Shown here piece after piece: positions 8,862-18,917 of a DNA stretch of 64,000 bases; within the stretch, counting starts at the first letter, position 1; each line of letters begins with the position of its first letter. The stretch comes from Vibrio rumoiensis 1S-45 (GTDB taxonomy: Bacteria; Pseudomonadota; Gammaproteobacteria; Enterobacterales; Vibrionaceae), in assembly GCF_000286955.2 (NCBI RefSeq), contig NZ_AJYK02000026.1, forward strand, positions 18,155 to 82,154, given 5' to 3'. Both the position numbers and the translations under genes were made by a program. The notes under the pieces were generated by a model. It ran no database searches, was not told where the DNA came from, and saw only the letters and a program-made list of their open reading frames with translations.

Positions 8862-10025
8862 ATGTCTGTAATCAAGATGACTGACCTGGACCTTGCAGGT
8901 AAACGTGTATTTATTCGTGCTGACCTAAACGTGCCAGTAAAAGACGGTAAAGTAACTTCAGATGCTCGCATTCTTGCATCACTTCCAACGATCAAAACTT
9001 GTTTAGAAGCGGGTGCTAAAGTCATGGTTACTTCTCACCTTGGCCGTCCTACTGAAGGTGAATACAGCGAAGAGTTCTCTCTTGCTCCTGTTGTAAACTA
9101 CTTAAACGATGCCCTAGATTGTGACGTGAAACTAGCAAAAGACTACCTAGATGGTTTAGAGCTTAATGCTGGTGAGTTAGTGGTTCTTGAAAACGTTCGC
9201 TTTAACAAAGGCGAGAAGAAAAATGAAGAAGAATTATCTAAAAAATACGCAGCACTTTGTGATGTATTTGTGATGGATGCATTTGGTACGGCTCACCGTG
9301 CACAAGCGTCTACACACGGTGTTGGTATGAATGCACCAATCGCGTGTGCAGGCCCTTTACTTGCAGCTGAACTTGATGCACTTGGTAAAGCAATGGATAA
9401 CCCAGAGCGCCCACTGGTTGCTATCGTTGGTGGTTCTAAAGTATCAACAAAACTAACGGTTCTTGAGTCTTTATCTAAAATTGCTGACCAGTTAGTGGTT
9501 GGTGGTGGTATTGCGAATACCTTTATTGCAGCAGAAGGCCATAATGTTGGTAAATCTTTATATGAAGCAGATTTAGTTGAAACAGCTAAGAAGCTAATGA
9601 AAGATTGCGCGATTCCAGTCGCAACAGACGTGGCTTGTGCAAAAGCTTTTGATGAAAACGCAGAAGCTGAAATCAAAAACGTGGCTGACGTTCAAGATGA
9701 CGATATGATTTTTGACCTTGGCCCAGACTCAACAGCAGTATTGGCTGACATCATCAAGAATGCGAAAACTATTCTTTGGAATGGCCCTGTCGGCGTCTTT
9801 GAATTCAAAAACTTTGAAGCGGGTACAGCTGGTATTTCTAAAGCGATTGCAGAATCAGCAGGTTTCTCTGTTGCTGGTGGTGGTGACACATTAGCGGCTA
9901 TCGACAAGTTTGGTATCAAAGCGGACGTTTCTTATATCTCAACGGGTGGCGGTGCTTTCCTTGAGTTTGTTGAAGGTAAAGTATTACCTGCAGTTGCGAT
10001 GCTAGAAGAGCGTGCAAAAGCTTAA
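8862..10025 (+). CDS. pgk: phosphoglycerate kinase
   Basis: Cytosolic glycolytic enzyme that transfers a phosphate from 1,3-bisphosphoglycerate to ADP. The 387-residue protein matches the family length. The N-terminal domain has the substrate-binding [11 protein letters not shown] at 19-29 and [11 protein letters not shown]. The C-terminal nucleotide domain has [29 protein letters not shown] and AGGGDTLAA. The ribosome binding site GAGGA precedes the ATG. A 218 bp gap separates it from epd and may contain its own promoter. A strong terminator follows, so fba is probably transcribed separately as well. Confidence 0.97.
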   Translation: MSVIKMTDLDLAGKRVFIRADLNVPVKDGKVTSDARILASLPTIKTCLEAGAKVMVTSHLGRPTEGEYSEEFSLAPVVNYLNDALDCDVKLAKDYLDGLELNAGELVVLENVRFNKGEKKNEEELSKKYAALCDVFVMDAFGTAHRAQASTHGVGMNAPIACAGPLLAAELDALGKAMDNPERPLVAIVGGSKVSTKLTVLESLSKIADQLVVGGGIANTFIAAEGHNVGKSLYEADLVETAKKLMKDCAIPVATDVACAKAFDENAEAEIKNVADVQDDDMIFDLGPDSTAVLADIIKNAKTILWNGPVGVFEFKNFEAGTAGISKAIAESAGFSVAGGGDTLAAIDKFGIKADVSYISTGGGAFLEFVEGKVLPAVAMLEERAKA

Positions 10026-10035
10026 TAATAGTTGC

Positions 10036-10066
10036 AAAAGGCGAGAGACACCTCTCGCCTTTTTTA
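10036..10066 (+). terminator. intrinsic terminator of pgk
   Basis: AAAGGCGAGAG pairs with CTCTCGCCTTT, loop ACAC, followed by a T-run. It begins 11 nt after the pgk stop codon. Confidence 0.9.
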
Positions 10067-10110
10067 CATTGGTATCAATTAAAAATAACGATTGATGCAA
10101 CGTGCATAGA

Positions 10111-10147
10111 TCACACTATGTGAATCTGAGCTTTTTATTGCTACAAT
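10111..10147 (+). promoter_or_regulatory. putative fba promoter with a palindromic site
   Basis: The extended -10 element TGCTACAAT (TACAAT at 10142-10147) has no good -35 box. In its place is a perfect inverted repeat TCACA-CTA-TGTGA at 10111-10123. The half-sites point the opposite way to a CRP site (TGTGA N6 TCACA). It could bind a regulator at or near -35. The promoter call is inference. Confidence 0.45.
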
Positions 10148-10254
10148 GCGCCGCATCAATCAAGCAAACGTTTACTAAATGCTCATTTTGTTCTAAAACG
10201 AACGAAAAACTTAAACGGCTGTAATTTAAACGACAGTAAAATAGGACTCAAATC

Positions 10255-11331
<1,077 letters not shown>

Positions 11332-11356
11332 TCCGTCTTTAGTTTCTTAAAGTGTG

Positions 11357-11386
11357 AAGCCCTACAGTAATGTGGGGCTTTTTTTG
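11357..11386 (+). terminator. intrinsic terminator of fbaA
   Basis: AAGCCC pairs with GGGCTT around a loop of about 12 nt, followed by a T-run, 25 nt past the stop codon. Confidence 0.8.
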
Positions 11387-11702
11387 TCGGTAAATTATGG
11401 GTGTTTGTCTATTATTTGTATCTATAGCATATCTATGAGGGTGTTACCTTTAATTAGTTTAACGATAATTTATGTAGGATTTCTCGTAAAGTGGAGTGGC
11501 TTTGGTGGAATTGTTTTTGTTGTAATGACAACAAATAGTTTTCAGCAACATGAAAAATAGATATATTGTGCCTTAGACGTATAGTGTGTGGGTGTTTATT
11601 TAACAAATTAGTTTTTAATAAAATTTTTTAAAATGAAAACACACTATTGACTCAGTTTTAACTAAGCATTTTTATGATTAAATCGTTAGGAAGGAAATAA
11701 CA
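11387..11702. other. AT-rich gap upstream of mscS
   Basis: There is no gene in this stretch. A TTGACT at 11647-11652 could be the -35 box of the mscS promoter, but no -10 element stands at ideal spacing. A 68-codon reading frame starting at 11354 overlaps the fbaA terminator and is not accepted. Confidence 0.4.
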
Positions 11703-12566
11703 ATGGCAACAGAAGATCAAGTAACGGAAGTAGCACATGCTATCGCTCCAAAGGTAACAGATTGGCTGACATCTAACTCTGATTTATTGGTTCAATATGG
11801 CGTGAATATTCTTTCCGCATTAGTCATTCTTTTCATTGGTAATATTGTTGTTAAAACAATCAGCAACAGTGTTGCTAAGTTGCTTGAAAAGAAACAAATG
11901 GATCAAGCGGTAGTGCACTTTATTAGTTCACTTGTTCGCTATGTGTTATTTGTTATCGTATTAATTGCTGCTCTAGGCCGTGTTGGCGTTGAAACGGCTT
12001 CAGTCGTTGCTGTGATCGGTGCTGCAGGTTTAGCGATTGGTTTGGCACTGCAAGGCTCATTAGCTAACTTTGCTGCTGGTGTGTTGATTGTGGCTTTCCG
12101 TCCATTCAAAGCTGGTGACTACGTTGAAATTGGTGGCGTTGCAGGTAGCGTTGAATCTATCCAGATTTTCCAAACTGTTTTAACGACACCAGATAACAAA
12201 ATGATCGTTGTACCAAATGGTGGCGTAATCGGTGGTCCAATTGTGAACTACTCTCGCCATGCTACTCGTCGTATCGATCACGTGATTGGTGTTTCTTATA
12301 AAGCTGATCTGAAAAAGACTAAAGAAGTGATTGCTCGTGTGCTTGAATCTGAATCTCGCATTCTTTCAACGCCAGCACCAACGATTGGTGTTGTTGCTTT
12401 AGCTGATTCTTCAGTGAATTTTGTAGTTCGCCCATGGGTAAAAACGGCTGATTACTGGGATGTTTATTTTGATACTCTGCAAGCGATTAAAGAAGAGCTT
12501 GACAATGAAGGCATCGAGATTCCATTCCCACAAATGGATGTGCATTTGAATAAGCTTGATGTTTAA
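11703..12566 (+). CDS. mscS: small-conductance mechanosensitive channel MscS
   Basis: A 287-residue inner-membrane channel that opens under membrane tension and releases solutes during hypo-osmotic shock. Three transmembrane segments are visible: about residues 28-50, 70-90 and 96-127. The last has the pore-lining glycine/alanine-rich pattern GAAGLAIGLALQGSLANFAA. The beta domain follows with PFKAGDYVEIGGVAG and VPNGGVIGGPIVNYS. E. coli MscS has 286 residues. The RBS AGGAAGGAA lies before the ATG. It lies downstream of fbaA, as in E. coli. Confidence 0.96.
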   Translation: MATEDQVTEVAHAIAPKVTDWLTSNSDLLVQYGVNILSALVILFIGNIVVKTISNSVAKLLEKKQMDQAVVHFISSLVRYVLFVIVLIAALGRVGVETASVVAVIGAAGLAIGLALQGSLANFAAGVLIVAFRPFKAGDYVEIGGVAGSVESIQIFQTVLTTPDNKMIVVPNGGVIGGPIVNYSRHATRRIDHVIGVSYKADLKKTKEVIARVLESESRILSTPAPTIGVVALADSSVNFVVRPWVKTADYWDVYFDTLQAIKEELDNEGIEIPFPQMDVHLNKLDV

Positions 12567-12594
12567 TCAACGAGCTTTATGTAACAAATAAATC

Positions 12595-12619
12595 AAAGGC
12601 GCCTAGTGCGCCTTTTTTA
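12595..12619 (+). terminator. intrinsic terminator of mscS
   Basis: AAAGGCGC pairs with GCGCCTTT around CTAGT, followed by a T-run. Confidence 0.85.
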
Positions 12620-12669
12620 TTGCTACAATGAATGCTTTATACCAATCCTAGTTTTAGAAAGAGGTTGTT

Positions 12670-13371
12670 ATGCGAGTATCTATTAAACATCTTTTATGTG
12701 CAGTATTGTTTTTTTTAAGTGCCAATGCTTATGCCGCAGAGGCAAGTCAGCCCACACTATCAACAACGGGGTATGGGCAAGTGATTGCTAAGCCTGATAT
12801 GGCTGAATTTTCTGTGGCTATTCAGTCAGAGCGAACTCAAGCAAAGCAAGCGAAAATGGCGGTAGATAAAGTTGTCGAAAAATTAATGAAATCTTTAGAA
12901 TCATCTAACATCGACAGAAAAGACATTGAAAGCAGTAATTTACAGATTACGCCTCAGTATATTTACCCTAAAGATGGCAAACCGCAACTCTCTGGCTACC
13001 GTGCGGTACGTAATATTACGGTTACGGTAAAGCAATTAGATAAGCTAAATGATTATCTCGATCTTGCGTTGCAATCAGGCATCAATCGAGTAGATAGCAT
13101 TCAGTTAAAAGTACAAGATGAAGCCAAATATAAAGAGCAAGCGCGTCAATTAGCTATTGATGATGCAAAAAGCAAAGCTGCATCATTAACAAAAGGCTTT
13201 GATGCGACGGTAAATGGTGTGTGGTCTATTGAATATAGAAGTAATATATCTCGCCCTGTTGTCGCAAAATCAATGGCAATGGAAAGTCGTGTTGCCGATC
13301 AAGGCTATCAAGATCAAAGCATTATGATCAGCGATCAAGTAAGTGTTGTGTTTTTAATTTCTAATAAATAA
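12670..13371 (+). CDS. yggE: SIMPL (DUF541) domain periplasmic protein, YggE-like
   Basis: A 233-residue exported protein with a signal peptide of about 22 residues ending ANAYAAE. The mature part is a single SIMPL/DUF541 domain: STTGYGQVIAKPDMAEFSV near the start, the central LSGYRAVRNITVTV and a later DDAKSKAASLTKGF. E. coli YggE has been linked to lower oxidative stress, but no biochemical activity is established. It stands alone between mscS and serA. In E. coli argO and argP lie nearby; neither is present here. Confidence 0.85.
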   Translation: MRVSIKHLLCAVLFFLSANAYAAEASQPTLSTTGYGQVIAKPDMAEFSVAIQSERTQAKQAKMAVDKVVEKLMKSLESSNIDRKDIESSNLQITPQYIYPKDGKPQLSGYRAVRNITVTVKQLDKLNDYLDLALQSGINRVDSIQLKVQDEAKYKEQARQLAIDDAKSKAASLTKGFDATVNGVWSIEYRSNISRPVVAKSMAMESRVADQGYQDQSIMISDQVSVVFLISNK

Positions 13372-13375
13372 AGAC

Positions 13376-13411
13376 GTAAAAAAAGCAGTCGCTTAAGGGG
13401 CGACTGCTTAA
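13376..13411 (-). terminator. intrinsic terminator of serA
   Basis: AAGCAGTCGC pairs with GCGACTGCTT around TTAAGG. The T-run follows on the minus strand, so it chiefly ends serA transcription. It may also stop read-through from yggE. Confidence 0.85.
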
Positions 13412-13437
13412 TATTCGGTAGATAGGAGCAACTATTC

Positions 13438-14667
13438 TTAGTGCAGAATACGCGCTCGAATGGTTCCTTGAACAGCTTTCATTTTCTCTAATGCTTCTTC
13501 TGAACGATTCGCTTCGATATCAATGACCACATAGCCCATTTCTGCATTGGTTTGTAGATATTGAGCTGCGATATTAATACCAGCGTCAGCAAATATGCTG
13601 TTAATTTGCGTTAGGATACCAGGTCGGTTTTCATGAATATGTAAAAGACGTGACGTGCCTGTGTGTTCTGGTAATGATACTTCAGGGAAGTTTACACAAG
13701 ATAACGTTGAACCATTGTCTGAGTATTTAGCTAATTTCCCAGCAACTTCAATACCAATGTTTTCTTGGGCTTCTTGAGTTGAACCACCAATGTGAGGTGT
13801 CAAAATCACATTATCGAATTTCATTAATGGAGACTCGAATGGGTCGTTATTGGTTTTTGGTTCAACTGGGAATACATCGATTGCCGCGCCACCTAAATGA
13901 CCAGACTCCAGAGCGTCACATAACGCTGGAATATCGACAACCGTTCCACGAGCTGCATTGATAAAGATTGCGCCCGGTTTCATTTGAGCAAACTCATCAG
14001 CACCCATCATATCTTTGGTACTATTGGTTTCTGGCACATGTAATGAAATGATATCTGATTTATTAAGCAACTCACTCATAGTCGCTACTTGATTCGAGTT
14101 ACCTAACGATAGTTTATTTTCGATATCGTAGTAGTACACGCGCATGCCTAAGTTTTCAGCAAGGATACTCAACTGAGTACCGATATGGCCGTAGCCAATG
14201 ATGCCTAGACGTTTGCCACGGGCTTCATAAGAAGCATCGGCACTCTTTTTCCAAATGCCACGGTGAGCCAGTGCATTTTTTTCTGGAATACCACGAAGTA
14301 GCAGTAATGCTTGACCTAATACCAACTCAGCCACACTGCGTGTATTGGAGAATGGGGCATTAAATACTGGAATACCACGTGCAGCAGCAGCATGAAGATC
14401 CACTTGGTTTGTACCAATACAGAAACAACCTACAGCAACGAGTTTCTCGGCAGCATCAAAGACTTCTTGAGAAAGATGAGTACGCGAGCGAATACCAATG
14501 AAATGCGCATCTTTTACCGCTTCAAGCAACTCATCTTCAGAAAGTGAACCTTTGTGGTATTCAATGTTTGTGTAGCCAGATGATTGTAAAACTTCGACAG
14601 AAGAAGGATGAAGACCTTCTAATAGGAGAATTTTGATTTTATCTTTACCGAGAGATACTTTGGCCAT
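13438..14667 (-). CDS. serA: D-3-phosphoglycerate dehydrogenase
   Basis: First enzyme of serine synthesis: it oxidises 3-phosphoglycerate to 3-phosphohydroxypyruvate with NAD. The 409-residue protein (E. coli 410) has a substrate domain and a Rossmann domain with LGIIGYGHIGTQL. Catalytic residues lie in NAARGTVVDI and LTPHIGGSTQEAQ. A C-terminal ACT domain (last about 80 residues, LLHIHENRPGILTQINSIF) is the usual site of serine feedback inhibition. It has its own terminator and stands 224 bp from rpiA, the next gene on that strand. The start ATG gives MAKVSLGKDKIKILLLEG. Confidence 0.96.
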   Translation of the reverse strand: MAKVSLGKDKIKILLLEGLHPSSVEVLQSSGYTNIEYHKGSLSEDELLEAVKDAHFIGIRSRTHLSQEVFDAAEKLVAVGCFCIGTNQVDLHAAAARGIPVFNAPFSNTRSVAELVLGQALLLLRGIPEKNALAHRGIWKKSADASYEARGKRLGIIGYGHIGTQLSILAENLGMRVYYYDIENKLSLGNSNQVATMSELLNKSDIISLHVPETNSTKDMMGADEFAQMKPGAIFINAARGTVVDIPALCDALESGHLGGAAIDVFPVEPKTNNDPFESPLMKFDNVILTPHIGGSTQEAQENIGIEVAGKLAKYSDNGSTLSCVNFPEVSLPEHTGTSRLLHIHENRPGILTQINSIFADAGINIAAQYLQTNAEMGYVVIDIEANRSEEALEKMKAVQGTIRARILH

Positions 14668-14815
14668 GTAACGTCGTCCTTAATAGAGAATATAGATTCT
14701 TTGCACACATCAACTACTGGTTTACCTTATTGGGTATTGCGAGCATTCCTTGTGCGGCACTGTGAATAAAATATCAAAAAAATGTGAACTTGGGTAAGAT
14801 TTTTAGAGAATAAAG

Positions 14816-14848
14816 TATAAAAAAACGGCGCATTTAAGCACCGTTTTG
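14816..14848 (-). terminator. intrinsic terminator of rpiA
   Basis: On the minus strand AAAACGG pairs with CCGTTTT, followed by a T7 run, about 44 nt after the rpiA stop codon. Confidence 0.8.
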
Positions 14849-14891
14849 TTAATTACCACCAAAAAGACAAATAATGTTGTTTAGCAGCATA

Positions 14892-15548
14892 TTATTCTTC
14901 TATTTTTGCACCTTCTGGGGTGCCAGTAATCACGACATCAGCACCACGATGGGCAAACAACCCAACAGTTACCACACCAGCCAAGGCATTAATTTTATCT
15001 TCAAGTTCTTTTGGATTAATAATTGAAAGATTATGTACATCTAAAATGATGTTGCCATTATCGGTTACAACACCTTGACGATATTCAGGAGTACCGCCAA
15101 GTTTTACTAATTCGCGGGCAACATAAGAGCGTGCCATTGGAATAACTTCAACTGGCAGCGGGAATTTACCTAAAACATCAACAGCCTTAGTGCCATCGAC
15201 AATACACACGAATGTTTTAGACATTGCCGCGACGATTTTTTCACGCGTTAATGCTGCGCCGCCACCTTTGATCATGTCACGTTGTGCGTTAATTTCATCA
15301 GCGCCATCGACATACACATCTAAGCCATCGACTTCATTTGAATCAAAAACTTCAATGCCAAGTTGTTTTAGTTTTTCAGTTGAAGCGACTGAACTTGAAA
15401 CAGCACCTTGAATTTGACCTTTCATGGTCGCTAATGCATCAATGAAGTGATTCACCGTTGAACCCGTACCAACACCAACGATGGTGTCAGGCTTAACGTA
15501 ATTTAGTGCAGCCCAACCAGCGGCTTTTTTCATTTCATCTTGCGTCAT
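14892..15548 (-). CDS. rpiA: ribose-5-phosphate isomerase A
   Basis: Interconverts ribose 5-phosphate and ribulose 5-phosphate in the pentose phosphate pathway. The 218-residue protein (E. coli 219) has [31 protein letters not shown] and [12 protein letters not shown]. These build the phosphate loop and the active site, with the catalytic Glu in TREK. It is monocistronic in appearance. Together with tkt and epd in this window it covers several pentose phosphate steps. Confidence 0.97.
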   Translation of the reverse strand: MTQDEMKKAAGWAALNYVKPDTIVGVGTGSTVNHFIDALATMKGQIQGAVSSSVASTEKLKQLGIEVFDSNEVDGLDVYVDGADEINAQRDMIKGGGAALTREKIVAAMSKTFVCIVDGTKAVDVLGKFPLPVEVIPMARSYVARELVKLGGTPEYRQGVVTDNGNIILDVHNLSIINPKELEDKINALAGVVTVGLFAHRGADVVITGTPEGAKIEE

Positions 15549-15694
15549 GCGAACTCCTAGATAGATAAAGTAATCGATTGCGTTGTTGTCTGTAATTGGG
15601 CGAGATTATATACCCAAGTGACTTTAAGATGCGAGTTTCAGTGAGAGAAAAGCAGTGATTAATATGGCAAATTGAAGATGGTAGATATTTTATC

Positions 15695-16318
15695 TCATCG
15701 TACCCTATTATTTATGTCCCAGTGCCAAGCCTGTTTTGGCGTGACAATGATAGGTAATGGAATATCCCAATGCTGTGAGGGAAGGTGTTCAACTTGTTGG
15801 CATTGATGAGCGAGCCCAATGGGGGTAGCACCTCGGCCTGTGTTAAACCATGTTTCAAGTGTACGGTCGTAATAACCACCGCCCATACCTAGGCGTTGTC
15901 CTGTGGGATCGAAAGCCACAAGTGGTGTGAAAATAATGTCTATATTACTCACTGGGCACACTTGAGTTTGATCGAGTTTAGGTTCAACAATGCCATATTT
16001 ATTATGACAAATAGGACTGTTGGCGTGATATTTAAGAAAAAGAAGGTGCCCTTTGGAAAAAGGATGAAGTACAGGGAGCAATACTTGCTTGCCTTGCTGC
16101 CATAACCAATTAATGGTTGGTTGGGTATCTATTTCACCATCGGATGAAAGATACAGAGCAATATTGTGTGCGTCAGTGATGTTTGAAAGTTGCTTGATTT
16201 GCTCTAATAGCTCAAGGCCAGCGGCCTCTTGTTCTTCTTGAGAGAGCGACTGGCGTTTTTGACGAATAAGTTGTCGCCATTGAGTGCGAGATAAATCTTG
16301 TGTGATTGGATATTTCAT
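15695..16318 (-). CDS. fau: 5-formyltetrahydrofolate cyclo-ligase
   Basis: An ATP-dependent enzyme that converts 5-formyl-THF to 5,10-methenyl-THF (also called ygfA or MTHFS). It has 207 residues. The N-terminal RTQWRQLIRQKRQSLS and the C-terminal PLVAFDPTGQRLGMGGGYYDRTL, with its phosphate-binding glycines, are the family signature. It lies directly downstream of the 6S RNA gene. In E. coli ssrS and ygfA form one transcript, and the same arrangement here suggests the same processing. In E. coli this gene has been linked to persister formation. Confidence 0.93.
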   Translation of the reverse strand: MKYPITQDLSRTQWRQLIRQKRQSLSQEEQEAAGLELLEQIKQLSNITDAHNIALYLSSDGEIDTQPTINWLWQQGKQVLLPVLHPFSKGHLLFLKYHANSPICHNKYGIVEPKLDQTQVCPVSNIDIIFTPLVAFDPTGQRLGMGGGYYDRTLETWFNTGRGATPIGLAHQCQQVEHLPSQHWDIPLPIIVTPKQAWHWDINNRVR

Positions 16319-16328
16319 AAAAGAAGGA

Positions 16329-16513
16329 ATACCCCAAAGTGCCGTTGAGAATTGATGGACCTATGAACCAGCGAGTTCAAGGCGGATCCGCAATGAAAAC
16401 CGTAGGCTTCTCGGTACTAGCCGAGCTTGCTCAATAGTTTTCAAGTACCAATCCTGGGTTGTTGCTTATCGGCTCAGGGACTTAAATCCTCTGACAAACA
16501 CTCCAGGGTAAAT
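16329..16513 (-). ncRNA. ssrS: 6S RNA
   Basis: Found by position (between zapA and the cyclo-ligase gene) and by sequence. Read on the minus strand, the segment carries AGTCCCTGAGCCGATA near the 5' side. Further on it has GCTCGG, CCGAGAAGCC and, near the 3' side, CGCCTTGAAC followed by GGTTCA. All of these match the 6S consensus of enterobacteria. The 5' segment ATTTACCCTGGAGTG pairs with the 3' CACTTTGGGGTAT to close the long hairpin. The length of about 185 nt is standard. 6S RNA binds sigma-70 RNA polymerase as a promoter mimic in stationary phase. Ends are estimated to within a few bases. Confidence 0.93.
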
Positions 16514-16568
16514 TTTGTATGCACTATCACCTAACGTGAGCCACCTAAATCCTTGGTGAGTGCTGATT

Positions 16569-16850
16569 TTATTCCTTATTTTTGCCTAACGCTTTGTCTA
16601 AAGCTTCATTTAAGTGAGCAATTCTTTGGTTGAGTTGCTCATTGTCAGACATTTCTTTCTGCAATGCTTTCACTTCATAACAAGCATTGAGAGCAGCTAT
16701 GGTGAGTAGCTGTTCGATGTTGTGTACTTTAGTACGTTCAGTCATCTGTTTCAAGCGTTGGTTTAGCTCGGATGCTGCAGCATGCAAAGCTTCTTCTTGC
16801 CCTGGTGGACAATTGACACGAGTGAGTTTTCCTAAAATTTCGACTTCCAC
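16569..16850 (-). CDS. zapA: cell division protein ZapA
   Basis: A small cytosolic protein that binds and cross-links FtsZ protofilaments at the division site. About 93 residues: an N-terminal globular part (ILGKLTRVNCPPGQEEALHA) and a C-terminal coiled coil (about residues 60-90). The NCPPGQ and IAALNACYEV phrases match ZapA. There is no ATG in the open frame upstream. The only reasonable start is GTG at 16850, preceded by AAAGAG nine bases away. The product is shorter than the 109-residue E. coli protein, mainly at both tips. It lies directly upstream of the 6S RNA gene, as in E. coli. Confidence 0.9.
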   Translation of the reverse strand: MEVEILGKLTRVNCPPGQEEALHAAASELNQRLKQMTERTKVHNIEQLLTIAALNACYEVKALQKEMSDNEQLNQRIAHLNEALDKALGKNKE

Positions 16851-17123
16851 TGTGGCGCACTCTTTATAGCTGATGACAAAATGAACAATCGCAAGTCAAT
16901 AAATGACATTTTGAGATTGATTTGAACAGGCTGTTCTCTTTAAGGTAGAAACTATAGGCTAAACTGCCTTTGATATTCAAGCATTTCAGTAATGAGGGGC
17001 GCTATTTTGCTTAATGTTGACCGATCCGATTACAAAGTGAGTCATTTCGTGGTGATTATGTTTTCGGGTGTGCTTGGTAATTGGTATACTCAGATTAAAT
17101 TCAAATATTAAATGAGACTTCCT

Positions 17124-17702
17124 ATGAGCGACATTCGTCTACCTGATTACACTACAGCCCAAACTGAACTCACCACGGCCTCTTTATCCGTTACGCCAGC
17201 AGAGTTACAAGGTTTGATTACTGGGATGTTAAGTGGAGGGCTAACTCTGGAAGATGACAGCTGGAAAACAATCTTATTTGATTATACTAATGATGGTATG
17301 GGTTGGCCGAGTAAGGCTGCGGTGCTTGCTGATACTATTTATGCACTTTCAGTTGAAGAGTTAATTAAAGCTGATGTGGTGCTTAGCTTATTACTACCTG
17401 ATGAAAATGATTTAATACATTATGCTGATGCGGTGTCTGACTGGGTGAATCACTTCATTTCAGGACTAGGTCTGGCAGGATCGAGTTTGGCAAAATTATC
17501 ATCGGAAACCAAAGAAGCTTTGTCGGATCTAGAAGAAATATCAAAGCTTGGAATTGATGAAGATGATGATTTACAAGAGCAAGCTATTTTACTTGAGCAA
17601 GTGATTGAGCATGTTAAGGTTTGTGTCTTGACGATTCATTCTGACTTAGGTGCGAAACCTGCGATTGAAACAACCACCAATACCAGTAAAACCCTGCATT
17701 AA
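17124..17702 (+). CDS. ygfB: UPF0149 family protein YgfB
   Basis: A 192-residue acidic protein of the UPF0149/YecA-YgfB family. [17 protein letters not shown], the central [28 protein letters not shown] and the acidic [13 protein letters not shown] stretch match E. coli YgfB, and the C-terminus ends KTLH much as in E. coli (PTLH). Its function in vibrios is not established; a Pseudomonas homologue affects gene expression. The frame also has an ATG at 17112 without a Shine-Dalgarno sequence; the ATG at 17124 (MSDIRLPDY) is preferred. It precedes ubiH by 23 bp. E. coli has pepP in between; it is absent here. Confidence 0.9.
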   Translation: MSDIRLPDYTTAQTELTTASLSVTPAELQGLITGMLSGGLTLEDDSWKTILFDYTNDGMGWPSKAAVLADTIYALSVEELIKADVVLSLLLPDENDLIHYADAVSDWVNHFISGLGLAGSSLAKLSSETKEALSDLEEISKLGIDEDDDLQEQAILLEQVIEHVKVCVLTIHSDLGAKPAIETTTNTSKTLH

Positions 17703-17725
17703 AATTAAATTAAGAAGGTCATGGT

Positions 17726-18916
17726 ATGAAGCAGTATGATGTAGCGATTATTGGTGCGGGCATGGCAGGGGCAACCTTGGCACTTGCGATACACCAATTA
17801 TGCGAAGGCAAACTTAAAATCGCGGTCGTTGAAGCTAATCAGATGGATGGTTCAGCGTTACATCCGGGGTTTGATTCTCGAGCTATTGCTTTGTCATTTG
17901 GTACTTCGAATATTTTAAAGCAACTGAATCTTTGGCCTGATTTTTTACCTTTTCTCACACCAATTACTGACATTGAAGTGTCTGATAAAGGGCATTGTGG
18001 ATTGGCCGACATTAAAGCTGAGTCACAAGGTGTTGAGGCGCTCGGTTATGTGGTGGAATTAGAAAATGTTGGGCGTATTTACCAACAGAAATTAATGCAA
18101 TGCCCTTCGATTGATTATTTCTGCCCGAATACGATTAAGACAATTAAACGTACTCTTGATGACGTTGTGGTCACCCTTGATGATGATTCTCAATTTAGTG
18201 CTAAGTTGCTAGTTGCCGCTGACGGGGCATTATCTGAAAGTTGTCAGCAATTGGGGATTCCATTAACTGAGATTGATTTTGAACAGTTCGCAGTCATAGT
18301 GAATGTGAGTACAGAGCAGCTTCCTCAAGGCCGTGCATTTGAGCGTTTTACATCGTCAGGTCCATTGGCATTTTTGCCGATGTCGGAAGGTAGAAGCTCC
18401 GTCGTATGGTGTGTCTCAGAACAAAGATCACGTCAGTTAATGGCAACAAGTGATCACGAGATCATTACACAGTTGCAACAGGATTTTGGTTGGCGATTAG
18501 GCAAAATTACCAGAGTCGGTGCACGCGGTTGTTATCCATTATTATTGCGCTATCGCGAGTCGGTGGTTTCTCATCGAAGTGTGGTTATTGGCAATGCTGC
18601 GCAAACCTTGCATCCTATTGCGGGGCAAGGCTTCAACCTCGGCATTCGAGATGTCATCAGTTTGGCTGAAGAGATCCAGAAAGCGCATAAAGTTTGCGGT
18701 GATATTGGCGATTACTCGGTCTTATCTCAATATCGACAACGTCGTGATCATGATAGAAATAGCACCATGTCTTTGACGTCAAGCTTAGTAAACTGCTTTT
18801 CAAATGATTTACTTGCCATGAGAATTGGTCGTAATCTAGGTTTATTGGCGATGAATTACTTACCTTATATAAAGCAACCTATAGTCAAACAGACTATGGG
18901 ATTAGTGGAGCGATAA
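17726..18916 (+). CDS. ubiH: 2-octaprenyl-6-methoxyphenol hydroxylase UbiH
   Basis: An FAD-dependent monooxygenase of ubiquinone biosynthesis, thought to hydroxylate C1 of the aromatic ring. The 396-residue protein has the FAD dinucleotide motif GAGMAGATLAL near residue 11. The second FAD motif reads GNAAQTLHPIAGQGFNLGIRD (position about 290-310), where many family members have GDAAH. The final helix region is typical of the UbiH/COQ6 family. It is followed one base later by the paralogue ubiI, so the two are translated from one operon. Assignment as UbiH rather than UbiF rests on gene order and sequence likeness. Confidence 0.88.
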   Translation: MKQYDVAIIGAGMAGATLALAIHQLCEGKLKIAVVEANQMDGSALHPGFDSRAIALSFGTSNILKQLNLWPDFLPFLTPITDIEVSDKGHCGLADIKAESQGVEALGYVVELENVGRIYQQKLMQCPSIDYFCPNTIKTIKRTLDDVVVTLDDDSQFSAKLLVAADGALSESCQQLGIPLTEIDFEQFAVIVNVSTEQLPQGRAFERFTSSGPLAFLPMSEGRSSVVWCVSEQRSRQLMATSDHEIITQLQQDFGWRLGKITRVGARGCYPLLLRYRESVVSHRSVVIGNAAQTLHPIAGQGFNLGIRDVISLAEEIQKAHKVCGDIGDYSVLSQYRQRRDHDRNSTMSLTSSLVNCFSNDLLAMRIGRNLGLLAMNYLPYIKQPIVKQTMGLVER

Positions 18917-18917
18917 C

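Noticed and set aside
9293..9919. long antisense frames opposite pgk
   Set aside because: Codon-bias shadows of pgk with no independent signals.
11354..11560. 68-codon frame after fbaA
   Set aside because: It starts at the fbaA terminator, is AT-driven and has no family likeness.
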